DNA from: Microlunatus soli
GTDB lineage: Bacteria; Actinomycetota; Actinomycetes; Propionibacteriales; Propionibacteriaceae
DNA: 64,000 nt
Assembly: GCF_900105385.1 (NCBI RefSeq)
Contig: NZ_LT629772.1
Span: forward strand, 6,572,001-6,636,000
Direction: 5' to 3'
This document shows positions 28,633 through 36,382 of this stretch, in pieces. The stretch's first letter is position 1; each line of letters begins with the position of its first letter. The notes under the pieces were generated by a model. It had not been told where the DNA came from. It ran no database searches and worked only from the letters and a program-made list of their open reading frames with translations. A program made the position numbers and the translations under genes.

Positions 28633-30216
28633 ATGATCAGCTACATCACCACCGCTATCCCCTATGTCAATGCCAGACCCCATCTGGGCCACGGCCTGGA
28701 GCTCGTCCAGACCGACGTGCTGGCCCGGCACCGTCGGCTGCGCGGCTACCAGGTCAGCTTCCTCACCGGCACCGACGACAATGCCGCCAAGAACGTCTCC
28801 GCCGCAGCCGCGGCTGGTGTCGAGGTCGCCGACTTCGTCGCCACCAACGGGGACGCCTTCATCCGGCTCGCCGAGAGACTGGGCAGCTCCCACGACGACG
28901 TGATCAGGACCGGCACCGATCCACGCCACCGGCCGGCGGTGACCAAACTCTGGCAGGCGATCAGCGCGGACCTGTACCGCCGCGACTACACCGGTGGCTA
29001 CTGTGCCGGATGCGAACAGTTCTACCGGGTCGAGGACCTGGTCGACGGGCTCTGCCCCGAGCATCGGATCGCGCCGCATCAGGTCACCGAACAGAACTGG
29101 TTCTTCGCACTCTCCCGCTATCAGCAACGGATCGAGGAGTTGATCACCAGTAACACGGTGTCCGTCCAGCCCGCTCACCGACGAGCCGAGGTGCTGTCCT
29201 TCGTCCGCTCCGGGCTCGCCGACTTCAGTGTCTCCCGGCCGAGCAGCCGCTCCGCCGGCTGGGGCGTTCCGGTACCGGGTGACGAAAGTCAGACGGTCTA
29301 CGTCTGGGCCGACGCGTTGATCAACTACATCAGCGCCGCCGGCTACGGAGTTGATCAGGACCGGTACCGCAGCCGGTGGTGTGCGGCCGACGAACGCCTA
29401 CACGTCATCGGCAAGGGGATCAGTCGATTCCACGCCGTCTACTGGCTCGGTCTGCTACTGGCCGCCGGCGAACCGTTGCCGACCCGGATCTCGATCCACG
29501 AATACCTGCAGACCGGCGGCCGGAAGATCTCCAAATCCGGCTCGCCGAGACCGTCCGACCCGGCCATCGTGTCCGACCCGGACGACCTGCTCACCCGGTA
29601 CGGCCGGGACGCCGTCCGCTGGTGGTTGGTCAGCGATGTCACGCCGGTCGGCGACACCGACTTCAGCGAGGAACGGCTCAAGTCCCGCTACACCGAGGAC
29701 CTGGCCAACACCGTCGGCAACCTGATCAACCGGACCGTCGCGCTGGCGCAGCGTGGTCTCGGCGGCGAGGTGCGGATCGGGCCGCCCGATGCCGTGGCCC
29801 GCCCCGTTCCGCCGGGGCTGCAGCGGGCCGCTGATCTCGCGGCGGCGCTGCCGGAGCGGATCGACGTCGCACTGGACGACTTCAACCATCGGCAGGCGAC
29901 GGCCCGCATCATCGAGGTGGCCGCCGCAGCCAACGCCGCGATCGAGGCGACCCGACCGTGGCAGCATGTCCGGCCGGCGGTCGACGGCGACCCGGTTGCC
30001 CGCGAACAGCTCAGAACGATCTTGGCGGCGCTGCTGCAGGTCTGCCGTCGGGTCGCCGTCGAGTTGACCGCGTTCGTCCCGGATGGTGCCGCGCGCCTGC
30101 TCGGAGTGCTCGGCGACCCGGTAGCGGCGACCGAGACGCTGCGGCTCGGACCGGCAGAGCCCGCCTTTCCCCGGCTCGCGCCGACTTCCGACCGGGTTCC
30201 GTCATCCGGTCGATAG
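28633..30216 (+). CDS. metG: Methionine--tRNA ligase (MetRS, divergent type)
   Basis: A 527-aa class I synthetase charging tRNA-Met. The HIGH-type motif is NARPHLGHGLE at ~14-24. A single zinc knuckle has CAGC and CPEH, i.e. Cys3-His, as in one-knuckle MetRS. VYVWADALINY and GKGISRFHAVYW follow, then KISKSG in place of KMSKS. It differs from the usual actinobacterial MetRS (for example HEYLQTGGRKISKS), so it may be a second, inhibitor-tolerant MetRS2-like copy; that is inference. A structured leader with a Met-rich peptide precedes it, and soxR starts 35 bp after its stop. Confidence 0.92.
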   Translation: MISYITTAIPYVNARPHLGHGLELVQTDVLARHRRLRGYQVSFLTGTDDNAAKNVSAAAAAGVEVADFVATNGDAFIRLAERLGSSHDDVIRTGTDPRHRPAVTKLWQAISADLYRRDYTGGYCAGCEQFYRVEDLVDGLCPEHRIAPHQVTEQNWFFALSRYQQRIEELITSNTVSVQPAHRRAEVLSFVRSGLADFSVSRPSSRSAGWGVPVPGDESQTVYVWADALINYISAAGYGVDQDRYRSRWCAADERLHVIGKGISRFHAVYWLGLLLAAGEPLPTRISIHEYLQTGGRKISKSGSPRPSDPAIVSDPDDLLTRYGRDAVRWWLVSDVTPVGDTDFSEERLKSRYTEDLANTVGNLINRTVALAQRGLGGEVRIGPPDAVARPVPPGLQRAADLAAALPERIDVALDDFNHRQATARIIEVAAAANAAIEATRPWQHVRPAVDGDPVAREQLRTILAALLQVCRRVAVELTAFVPDGAARLLGVLGDPVAATETLRLGPAEPAFPRLAPTSDRVPSSGR

Positions 30217-30232
30217 CTCAACCTCGGTTGAG
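30217..30232 (+). promoter_or_regulatory. Candidate SoxR operator
   Basis: CTCAACCTCGGTTGAG is a perfect 16-bp palindrome 19 bp before the soxR start and directly abutting the metG stop codon. The CTCAA...TTGAG form matches the general pattern of SoxR/MerR-type sites between -35 and -10. Autoregulation is the likely use. Confidence 0.55.
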
Positions 30233-30251
30233 GTCGAGCTAAGGTCGTGCC

Positions 30252-30707
30252 ATGCACACGACCGATCTCCTGGCCATCGGAGACCTCTCGGCACGTTCGG
30301 GGGTCGCGCCGTCGGCGATCAGGTTCTACGAAACGCACGGGCTGATCCACTCCGAACGCACCACCGGCAATCAGCGCCGGTTCCGCCGTACGACGCTGCG
30401 CCGGCTGGCGTTCATCAGGACCGCACAGCGGGTCGGGCTCAGCCTGGAGGAGATCAGCGCGGCACTGTCGACGCTGCCCGAGGGACGGACTCCGACCCGT
30501 GCCGACTGGGCGCGGCTGTCGAAGGACTGGCGTCCGCGGCTGGACGAACAGATCCAACGGCTGGTCAATCTGCGGGACAAGCTCGACGGCTGCATCGGCT
30601 GCGGCTGCCTGAGCCTGCAGCGATGCGCATTGCAGAATCCGGACGACGAGGCGGCGACGACCGGTGTCGGCGCACGGTATCTGGAACCGGTCGCGGCGGG
30701 GGGCTGA
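30252..30707 (+). CDS. soxR: Redox-sensitive MerR-family regulator SoxR
   Basis: A 151-aa MerR-type regulator. The DNA-binding helix-turn-helix begins at LAIGDLSARSGVAPSAIRFYE with wing residues NQRRFRR. A dimerisation helix follows, then four cysteines in CIGCGCLSLQRC, the exact SoxR [2Fe-2S] ligand pattern. In actinobacteria SoxR usually senses redox-active antibiotics and induces oxidoreductases or pumps rather than SoxS. A palindrome at 30217 is its probable own operator. Confidence 0.95.
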   Translation: MHTTDLLAIGDLSARSGVAPSAIRFYETHGLIHSERTTGNQRRFRRTTLRRLAFIRTAQRVGLSLEEISAALSTLPEGRTPTRADWARLSKDWRPRLDEQIQRLVNLRDKLDGCIGCGCLSLQRCALQNPDDEAATTGVGARYLEPVAAGG

Positions 30708-30781
30708 CAGTTCACTAGTCTGTGCACCCAATCGACCAGTCGATGAACGGATCGACCCGAGCTCAGACGAAGGATGGCGTG

Positions 30782-32008
30782 GTGCCCACAGCTGCCAAGA
30801 AGGTCTCCAGGATCGCGTTGCTCACGGCGGGCGGTTTTGCGCCGTGCCTGTCATCGGCCATCGGCGGCCTGATCGAGCGCTACACCGAACTGGCACCGGA
30901 TGCGGAGATCATCGCCTACAAGTACGGCTACCAAGGTCTGCTGAGCGGTGACTCGATCACCGTCACCGACGCGGTACGCCAGCATGCCGATCTGCTGCAT
31001 CGCTACGGCGGTTCGCCGATCGGCAATTCCCGGGTCAAGCTGACCAACGCCGCCGACCTGGTCAAGCGTGGCCTGGTCGCCGAAGGCGTCGATCCGCTGC
31101 AGGCCGCCGCCGAGCAACTGACCGCGGACAAGGTCGACGTGCTGCACACCATCGGCGGCGACGACACCAACACCACCGCCGCCGACCTCGCCGCCTATCT
31201 CTCCGAGCACGACTACGACCTGACCGTCGTCGGCCTGCCGAAGACGATCGACAACGACGTCGTCCCGATCCGGCAGTCGTTGGGTGCCTGGACGGCGGCC
31301 GAGCAGGGATCCCGTTTCGCCCAGAACATCATCGCCGAGCACAATTCCGGGTCCCGGATGCTGATCATCCACGAGGTGATGGGCCGCAACTGCGGCTGGC
31401 TGACCGCAGCCACCGCCGCCGAATACCACCGCTGGGTCGGCAAGCAGGAGTGGCTGCCCGAGATCGGCCTGGACGGGCGGGCCTGGGATGTGCACGGCGT
31501 CTACGTGCCCGAGGCGGGGATCGATCTGGACGCCGAGGCGACCCGGCTGCGGGGCGTGATGGACGAGCTCGGCTCGGTCAACCTGTTCATCTCCGAGGGC
31601 GCCGGCGTCGAGGCGATCGTGGAGGAATTGCAGCGCACCGGCGCTGAGGTCCCGCGCGATCCGTTCGGCCACGTCAAACTCGACAAGATCAACCCCGGCG
31701 CCTGGTTCGGCGATCAGTTCGCCGAACGTCTCGGTGCGCAGAAGGTGATGGTGCAGAAGTCGGGCTACTTCTCCCGCTCCGCACCGGCCAACGACCAGGA
31801 TCTGCATCTGATCCGGCAGATGACCGACCTCGCCGTGGACAGTGCACTGCGGGGCGAGTCCGGCGTGATCGGGCAGGACGAGGAGCAGGGCGACACGTTG
31901 CGCGCGATCGAATTCCCGCGGATCGCCGGTGGCAAGCCGTTCGACGTCGGCACCGACTGGTTCAGCACCCTGCTGCAGGAGATCGGACAGCAGCCGGCAG
32001 CCTCCTGA
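30782..32008 (+). CDS. pfp: Pyrophosphate-dependent 6-phosphofructokinase
   Basis: The enzyme phosphorylates fructose 6-phosphate using PPi, reversibly, in glycolysis. The phosphate-donor site reads IGGDDTNTTAADLA, with Asp after GGD as in PPi enzymes rather than the Gly of ATP-PFK, and PKTIDNDV contains the Lys that discriminates PPi. IHEVMGRNCGWLTAAT binds the sugar phosphate. I prefer the GTG at 30782 (408 aa, after AAGGA), giving the usual short lead to IALLTAGGFAPCLSS; an ATG at 30722 in frame is the alternative. Confidence 0.95.
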   Translation: MPTAAKKVSRIALLTAGGFAPCLSSAIGGLIERYTELAPDAEIIAYKYGYQGLLSGDSITVTDAVRQHADLLHRYGGSPIGNSRVKLTNAADLVKRGLVAEGVDPLQAAAEQLTADKVDVLHTIGGDDTNTTAADLAAYLSEHDYDLTVVGLPKTIDNDVVPIRQSLGAWTAAEQGSRFAQNIIAEHNSGSRMLIIHEVMGRNCGWLTAATAAEYHRWVGKQEWLPEIGLDGRAWDVHGVYVPEAGIDLDAEATRLRGVMDELGSVNLFISEGAGVEAIVEELQRTGAEVPRDPFGHVKLDKINPGAWFGDQFAERLGAQKVMVQKSGYFSRSAPANDQDLHLIRQMTDLAVDSALRGESGVIGQDEEQGDTLRAIEFPRIAGGKPFDVGTDWFSTLLQEIGQQPAAS

Positions 32009-32020
32009 TCGACAGATGAT

Positions 32021-32057
32021 GGTCCGGGTGCCGCGCTCACGCCGCGGCAGCCGGACC
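32021..32057 (+). terminator. Strong hairpin terminator after pfp
   Basis: Arms 32021-32035 and 32043-32057 form a 15-bp stem with one mismatch and a 7-nt loop, 12 bp after the pfp stop. No U-run follows, as is common in GC-rich actinobacteria. Confidence 0.65.
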
Positions 32058-32172
32058 GTTGCCGCCGGGCGTCATCGGTTGTACGGTCACGAAGCAGACG
32101 GACACAGCGTCACCCGGGTAGCAAGCCGGTCGAGGCGCACTGTGTCGGGGAACCTGTTCGGAGGAGACAACG

Positions 32173-33483
32173 ATGTCCAGCGTGAACCACGTGCCCGATG
32201 CCAACGCCCTCCCTGTTGATCATGACCTGGATGATCATGATCAACCGGCGCCGACGGACGGACCGACGGCGCACACCCGGCGCGGGATCAGCAGACGTTC
32301 GGTGATGGCCGGCGTCGGTGCCGTCGGGCTCGGGACAGCCGCCGCGATAGCCGATCACGCGCCCGCGCGCGCCGATGGCCGCGACGGTATCCCGACCAGG
32401 TCCGGGTTGAACCGCGGCCGGCTGACGATCAGCTCCGAACCGTTCGGCACCACCACCGACGGCGATCCGGTCGAGCGATACACCTTCGGATCCGCGCACG
32501 GCGTGTTGATCAAGATGCTGACCTACGGCGCCACCTTGCAGTCGATCGAGCTGCCGGATCGGTTCGGGCGCCGCCGCAGCATCATCCTCGGCCTGCCCAC
32601 CCTGGCCGACTACCAGGACCACAGCCCGTACTTCGGTGCGACGATCGGCCGCTACGGCAATCGCATCGCGGCCGGCAAGTTCAGCATCGACGGGGTCGAC
32701 TACCAGATCCCGACCAACGACGGCGACAACGCGCTGCACGGCGGTCCGACCGGATTCGACAAGCAGGTCTGGAAAGCCACGCCGGTGCAGGAAGCCGATC
32801 GCGTCGGTGTCGAGTTCGCGCTGGTCAGTCCGGACGGCGACATGGGATTCCCCGGCACGTTGCGGACCACCGTGCGCTACACACTTGATCGACTCGCTCG
32901 GTTGACGATCGACTACCGGGCGACCACCGACAAGCCGACGATCATCAACCTGACCAACCACGCCTACTTCAATCTGGCCGGCGAGGGAGAAGGAACGGTC
33001 GAAGATCAACTTCTGCAGGTGAACGCGGATCGCTACACGCCAGTGGGCAAAGGGTCGATCCCGCTCGGACCGCTGGATCCGGTGCGCGACACGCCGTTCG
33101 ACTTCCGTCGGCCCAAGCCGATCGGCCGAGACCTGCGGCAGGACGATGATCAACTCCTGCTGACCCAGGGCTATGACCACAACTGGGCGTTGAACGACTA
33201 TCGGCCGGGGCAGCTGCGCCCCGTGGTGGCCGCCTACCATCCCGGGTCCGGACGCTGGCTGCGTTGTGCGACCGATCAGCCGGGCGTGCAGATCTATTCC
33301 GGCAACTTCCTGAACGGGACCTTCACCGGTCTGACCGGGGCGATCTATCGCCAAGGCGATGCCTTCACCCTGGAAACCCAGCACTATCCGGACTCCCCCA
33401 ACCAGCCCGACTACCCGTCGACCGTGCTGCGTCCCGACCAGACCTACCGGACGACGACCGTCTTCAGCTTCGGCGTCGCTTGA
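32173..33483 (+). CDS. Secreted galactose mutarotase/aldose 1-epimerase (Tat signal)
   Basis: A 436-aa enzyme interconverting alpha and beta anomers of aldoses. A twin-arginine signal (SRRSVMAGVGAVGLGTAAA, ~residues 40-58) ends in ARADG, so the mature protein is folded before export. The catalytic domain shows TYGATLQSIELPDRFGR, FGATIGRYGNRIA, NALHGGPTGFDKQVW with a catalytic His, and LTNHAYFNLAGEG with the second His. The acidic base segment LETQHYPDSPNQPDYPSTVL is present. GGAGGAGA precedes the ATG. The exported location suggests processing of extracellular sugars. Confidence 0.95.
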   Translation: MSSVNHVPDANALPVDHDLDDHDQPAPTDGPTAHTRRGISRRSVMAGVGAVGLGTAAAIADHAPARADGRDGIPTRSGLNRGRLTISSEPFGTTTDGDPVERYTFGSAHGVLIKMLTYGATLQSIELPDRFGRRRSIILGLPTLADYQDHSPYFGATIGRYGNRIAAGKFSIDGVDYQIPTNDGDNALHGGPTGFDKQVWKATPVQEADRVGVEFALVSPDGDMGFPGTLRTTVRYTLDRLARLTIDYRATTDKPTIINLTNHAYFNLAGEGEGTVEDQLLQVNADRYTPVGKGSIPLGPLDPVRDTPFDFRRPKPIGRDLRQDDDQLLLTQGYDHNWALNDYRPGQLRPVVAAYHPGSGRWLRCATDQPGVQIYSGNFLNGTFTGLTGAIYRQGDAFTLETQHYPDSPNQPDYPSTVLRPDQTYRTTTVFSFGVA

Positions 33484-33510
33484 TCAGTTCGAGGTCCGAG
33501 TTGCGAATGT

Positions 33511-34800
33511 TCATCGACGGCGCGGCAGCTTTCTGATCAGCTGGGCGATGACCGATCCGGCTCCGACTCCGGTGGCGACGCCGACCAGGTAGCCGGCGCG
33601 GGTGCCGATCTTGACCGAGCGGGCCGCGACAGGCGTCGGGACCAGACCGGGGGTCTTCGACCACGGGCCGCGTGGATCGTCCGGTGAGGTCGTGACCTCG
33701 GGGGCCTGCTGTGGAGGACCTGCCTCAGGTCGAGATCCGCCCCCTGTTTGATCGGTGGATTGCTCGGTGTCCCGATCCCCCGCTTCGGTACCCGAGGTGC
33801 CGCTCTCTGCGGCAGCAGCATCCGTCTGTGCAGCGGCCGCACCCGCAGGCAGCTCGTCGATGACCTGCGCGTCGGCGGCCGAAATCTGATCCGGATCCTG
33901 GGCGAACACCGGTTCGGCGGGGTGCTCGGCGGTGCCGATCCAGGCGGCGACGAACAGGATCAGGCGGGCGAACAGGTTGAAGAACAGCATCAGTGCGATC
34001 ACCGGCCCGAACAGAGCCGCCGCAGGATTCCCGGCGAACTTGCTGATCAAGAAGCTGGTCAGATACTGCAGCACTCCCAACCCGATGGCGCCGATCAACG
34101 CCCCGCGACGAACGAACTTCCACGGTTCGCGGGTCTCGGGCAACACGATGTAGAGGTACATGAAGATCAACCAGCCGGCACCGACCGAGACCAGGATCGG
34201 CACCAGCTTCAGCACCGGACGGAGCCAGCCGACGTCGTCCAGTCCGATCCAGCCAATGATGTTGTCGCTCAGCGCGGTCGACACCGATGCGATGCCGAAC
34301 GTCACCGCCATCATGATCAACAGCCCGAGCAGGATGACCAGGTTGCTCAGTGTCTTGATCAAGAAGTTCTGTTTCTTGACCTGCATGTCGAAGCTGGGCC
34401 GCCACTGGGCTCGTACGGCGTCTTTCAGGTTTCCCATCCAGCCCGCCCCGGAATACAGCGCCGACAGAGCGCCGACGATGCCGATCGCCGCGTAGTTCTT
34501 CAACGCGTTCTCGATCACCCCGCTGATGCTCTTCCGGGTGCCGGCATCCATGCTGCCCAACGCCTCGTTGATCTTGCCCAACGTCTCGTCCATCAGCTGC
34601 GGCATGGCGACCACCAGGATGAATCCCAGGACCGAGAACGCGAACATGATGATCGGGACGATCGCCAACACCGAGAAGTACGTGATCGCGGCCCCGAACT
34701 GGTTGCCGAGGCGTTCACCGAATCGCGTGTTCGCCCGGAGCAGATGCGCGATCACCGGCCGGCTGGTGATCTTCGTCGCCTGTTCCTTCAGCTCGGACAT
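33511..34800 (-). CDS. YihY/BrkB family membrane protein
   Basis: A 429-aa protein with six membrane helices of the YihY (once called RNase BN) family, followed by a long Ala/Asp/Thr-rich cytoplasmic tail (from ~300) that ends in a further short hydrophobic segment. Family marks are RFGERLGNQFGAAITYFSVLAIVPIIMF and YSGAGWMGNLKDAVRAQWR. The function is unproven; transport or membrane-assembly roles have been suggested for the family. The ATG at 34800 is chosen because GGAGG lies 8 nt upstream. That ribosome site comes from a local duplication (see 34779-34824). Confidence 0.92.
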   Translation of the reverse strand: MSELKEQATKITSRPVIAHLLRANTRFGERLGNQFGAAITYFSVLAIVPIIMFAFSVLGFILVVAMPQLMDETLGKINEALGSMDAGTRKSISGVIENALKNYAAIGIVGALSALYSGAGWMGNLKDAVRAQWRPSFDMQVKKQNFLIKTLSNLVILLGLLIMMAVTFGIASVSTALSDNIIGWIGLDDVGWLRPVLKLVPILVSVGAGWLIFMYLYIVLPETREPWKFVRRGALIGAIGLGVLQYLTSFLISKFAGNPAAALFGPVIALMLFFNLFARLILFVAAWIGTAEHPAEPVFAQDPDQISAADAQVIDELPAGAAAAQTDAAAAESGTSGTEAGDRDTEQSTDQTGGGSRPEAGPPQQAPEVTTSPDDPRGPWSKTPGLVPTPVAARSVKIGTRAGYLVGVATGVGAGSVIAQLIRKLPRRR

Positions 34801-34824
34801 CCCTGTTCCTCCAGCTCGGACATC
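34779..34824 (-). repeat. 23-bp tandem duplication spanning the YihY start
   Basis: Two adjacent copies (34802-34824 and 34779-34801) of a 23-bp unit carrying ATG, Ser-Glu-Leu codons and GGAGGAACAGG, with one mismatch. The upstream copy supplies the Shine-Dalgarno of the true start. It also creates an 11-codon ORF MSELEEQGCPS (34788-34823) overlapping the start codon in another frame. Confidence 0.7.
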
Positions 34825-34951
34825 GTCGGTCACAGCTTCGTCTCGGTCCCCGGCCCGGCCGTTCGGCGACCGGTTGCCAGTCGTCCTCCCTATTCATACC
34901 GCCTGTGGGTGTCGTCACAGATCCGGGGCACCCGCGCCGCTGGCCGGTGAG

Positions 34952-36052
34952 TCAGGTGAGCGAGATGGCGGCAGTGCTGCCGAGCAGCAACAGGGGTACC
35001 AGAATCAGCCCGCGGACGGCGAACTTCGCCCAGCTGATCCGGACCCCGGCCGACCGGCAGCGAGCGGCCCACAGCAGGGTCGCCAGGCTCCCCCAGGGCA
35101 GGATCAACGGCCCGGCGTTCACGCCGACCAGCAACGCCGCCATCCGCACCGGGGAGTCGGCCAGCGGCTCCAACGCCAGATACGCCGGCAGATTGTCGAT
35201 CAGGTTCGACCCGCCGGCCGCGACGGCGCTGAAACGCAGCAATGCCGGCCAGGAGTCACCGCGGCCGGCCAGCGTCGCGAGCATCGTCGCCAGACCGTGA
35301 TCGTGGGCGAACTGGACGACCACGAACAGGGCCGCGACGCCGAGCACCATCTTCCACGGCAGCAACTTCCAGGTCAGGGCACGCGGCCGCCGGAGCAGAT
35401 AGGCCAGCACCAGGATCGCCGCCCCGACCGCCGCGGCGACGGTCACATCGACTCCCACCGCGAAGGCGGGGCCGAGCGCGGCGCACACCACCGCGGCGAC
35501 CACGAACAACACGCGATCACTCACCGGGCGCCAGCCGGGCAGCTGATAGCGGCCGCGGAGCCGGCGGCGATAGATGACCATCAGGGCGACAACGGTGATC
35601 AACCAGGCCGCGGCGGCCGGCGGCCACATCAGCCCGGCGAACCCGCCCATCGTCGACAGATCGGGACGACCGACCGTGTCGCCGGCCAGCCACGACATCG
35701 CCAACAGATTGGTCAGATTGGACACCGGGAAGATCAGCGACGCGGTGTTGGCCAGCCAGACCGCGGTGAAGGCGAACAGGCCGAGACTGAGCCCGAGCCG
35801 GCGAGCCAGCACCAACACCACCGGTGTGATCAGCACCGCCGTGGTGTCCAGCGACAGGACCGCGGCCGAAACGGTCGCCACCACGACGACCAGCAGCCAC
35901 AGCGCCAGCACCGACCCGCGGGCCAGCCGGGCGGCTCCGTAGGCCAGTGCCCGGAACACACCGATCAGGTCGGACAACTCGGCGATGACGGTGATGCAGA
36001 CCAGGAACGCCAGGATCGGGCCGACCCGGCCGAACAGCTCGCCGAAGTCCAC
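34952..36052 (-). CDS. ArsB/SLC13-type anion permease
   Basis: A 366-aa integral membrane protein with about ten hydrophobic segments, belonging to the ion-transporter superfamily that includes ArsB, citrate and sodium/sulfate carriers. Segments include AAVLSLDTTAVLITPVVLVLA, WLANTASLIFPVSNLTNLLA (the conserved SNLTN hairpin) and AGGSNLIDNLPAYLALEP, the equivalent in the second repeat. GVNAGPLILPWGSLATLLW fits ArsB-like proteins. No arsenic regulator lies nearby, so the substrate is open. ATG start. Confidence 0.88.
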   Translation of the reverse strand: MDFGELFGRVGPILAFLVCITVIAELSDLIGVFRALAYGAARLARGSVLALWLLVVVVATVSAAVLSLDTTAVLITPVVLVLARRLGLSLGLFAFTAVWLANTASLIFPVSNLTNLLAMSWLAGDTVGRPDLSTMGGFAGLMWPPAAAAWLITVVALMVIYRRRLRGRYQLPGWRPVSDRVLFVVAAVVCAALGPAFAVGVDVTVAAAVGAAILVLAYLLRRPRALTWKLLPWKMVLGVAALFVVVQFAHDHGLATMLATLAGRGDSWPALLRFSAVAAGGSNLIDNLPAYLALEPLADSPVRMAALLVGVNAGPLILPWGSLATLLWAARCRSAGVRISWAKFAVRGLILVPLLLLGSTAAISLT

Positions 36053-36382
36053 GACAGCACCCTACGACGCCTTCGCCGGGCCCCGATGACTCAACCTGTA
36101 GGACATCCGATGGCATTTCGGCCCGGGACGGATACCATCCGGACGACCCGCGGCGCCCCAGCGACGCGCCGAGAATCGAGCTGATGGCGGACAGGAAACC
36201 TTGAGGCGTGGTAACGATTCCGAACTTGGCTTGAAGATTTGGGCGAGTTTGCTTTCCCAGGCAGACTTCCGGCATACGATCCCTTCACGCAAGCAACGCA
36301 GCGTTCGAAGGGCGGCTCCCGTTGCGGGGGCTGCCCTTCCGAGCACTGAGACGAAGAAGTCGGGCACAACGGAGGACCAACG
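36053..36382 (+). promoter_or_regulatory. 330-bp leader/promoter region of the peptide ABC operon
   Basis: No gene is seen. TACGAT at 36275-36280 is a plausible -10; a matching -35 is weak. A 15-bp stem (36307-36321 with 36325-36339, two G-U pairs, 3-nt loop) lies in the predicted 5' leader, and GGAGG occurs just before the ATG at 36383. The hairpin may stabilise the mRNA or attenuate expression. Confidence 0.4.

Noticed and set aside
32215-32245. 11-bp inverted repeat GTTGATCATGA/TCATGATCAAC near the epimerase start
   Set aside because: Lies within the coding region for an Asp/His-rich segment; TGATCA-rich stretches are common across the window as codon usage, so no special function is supported.
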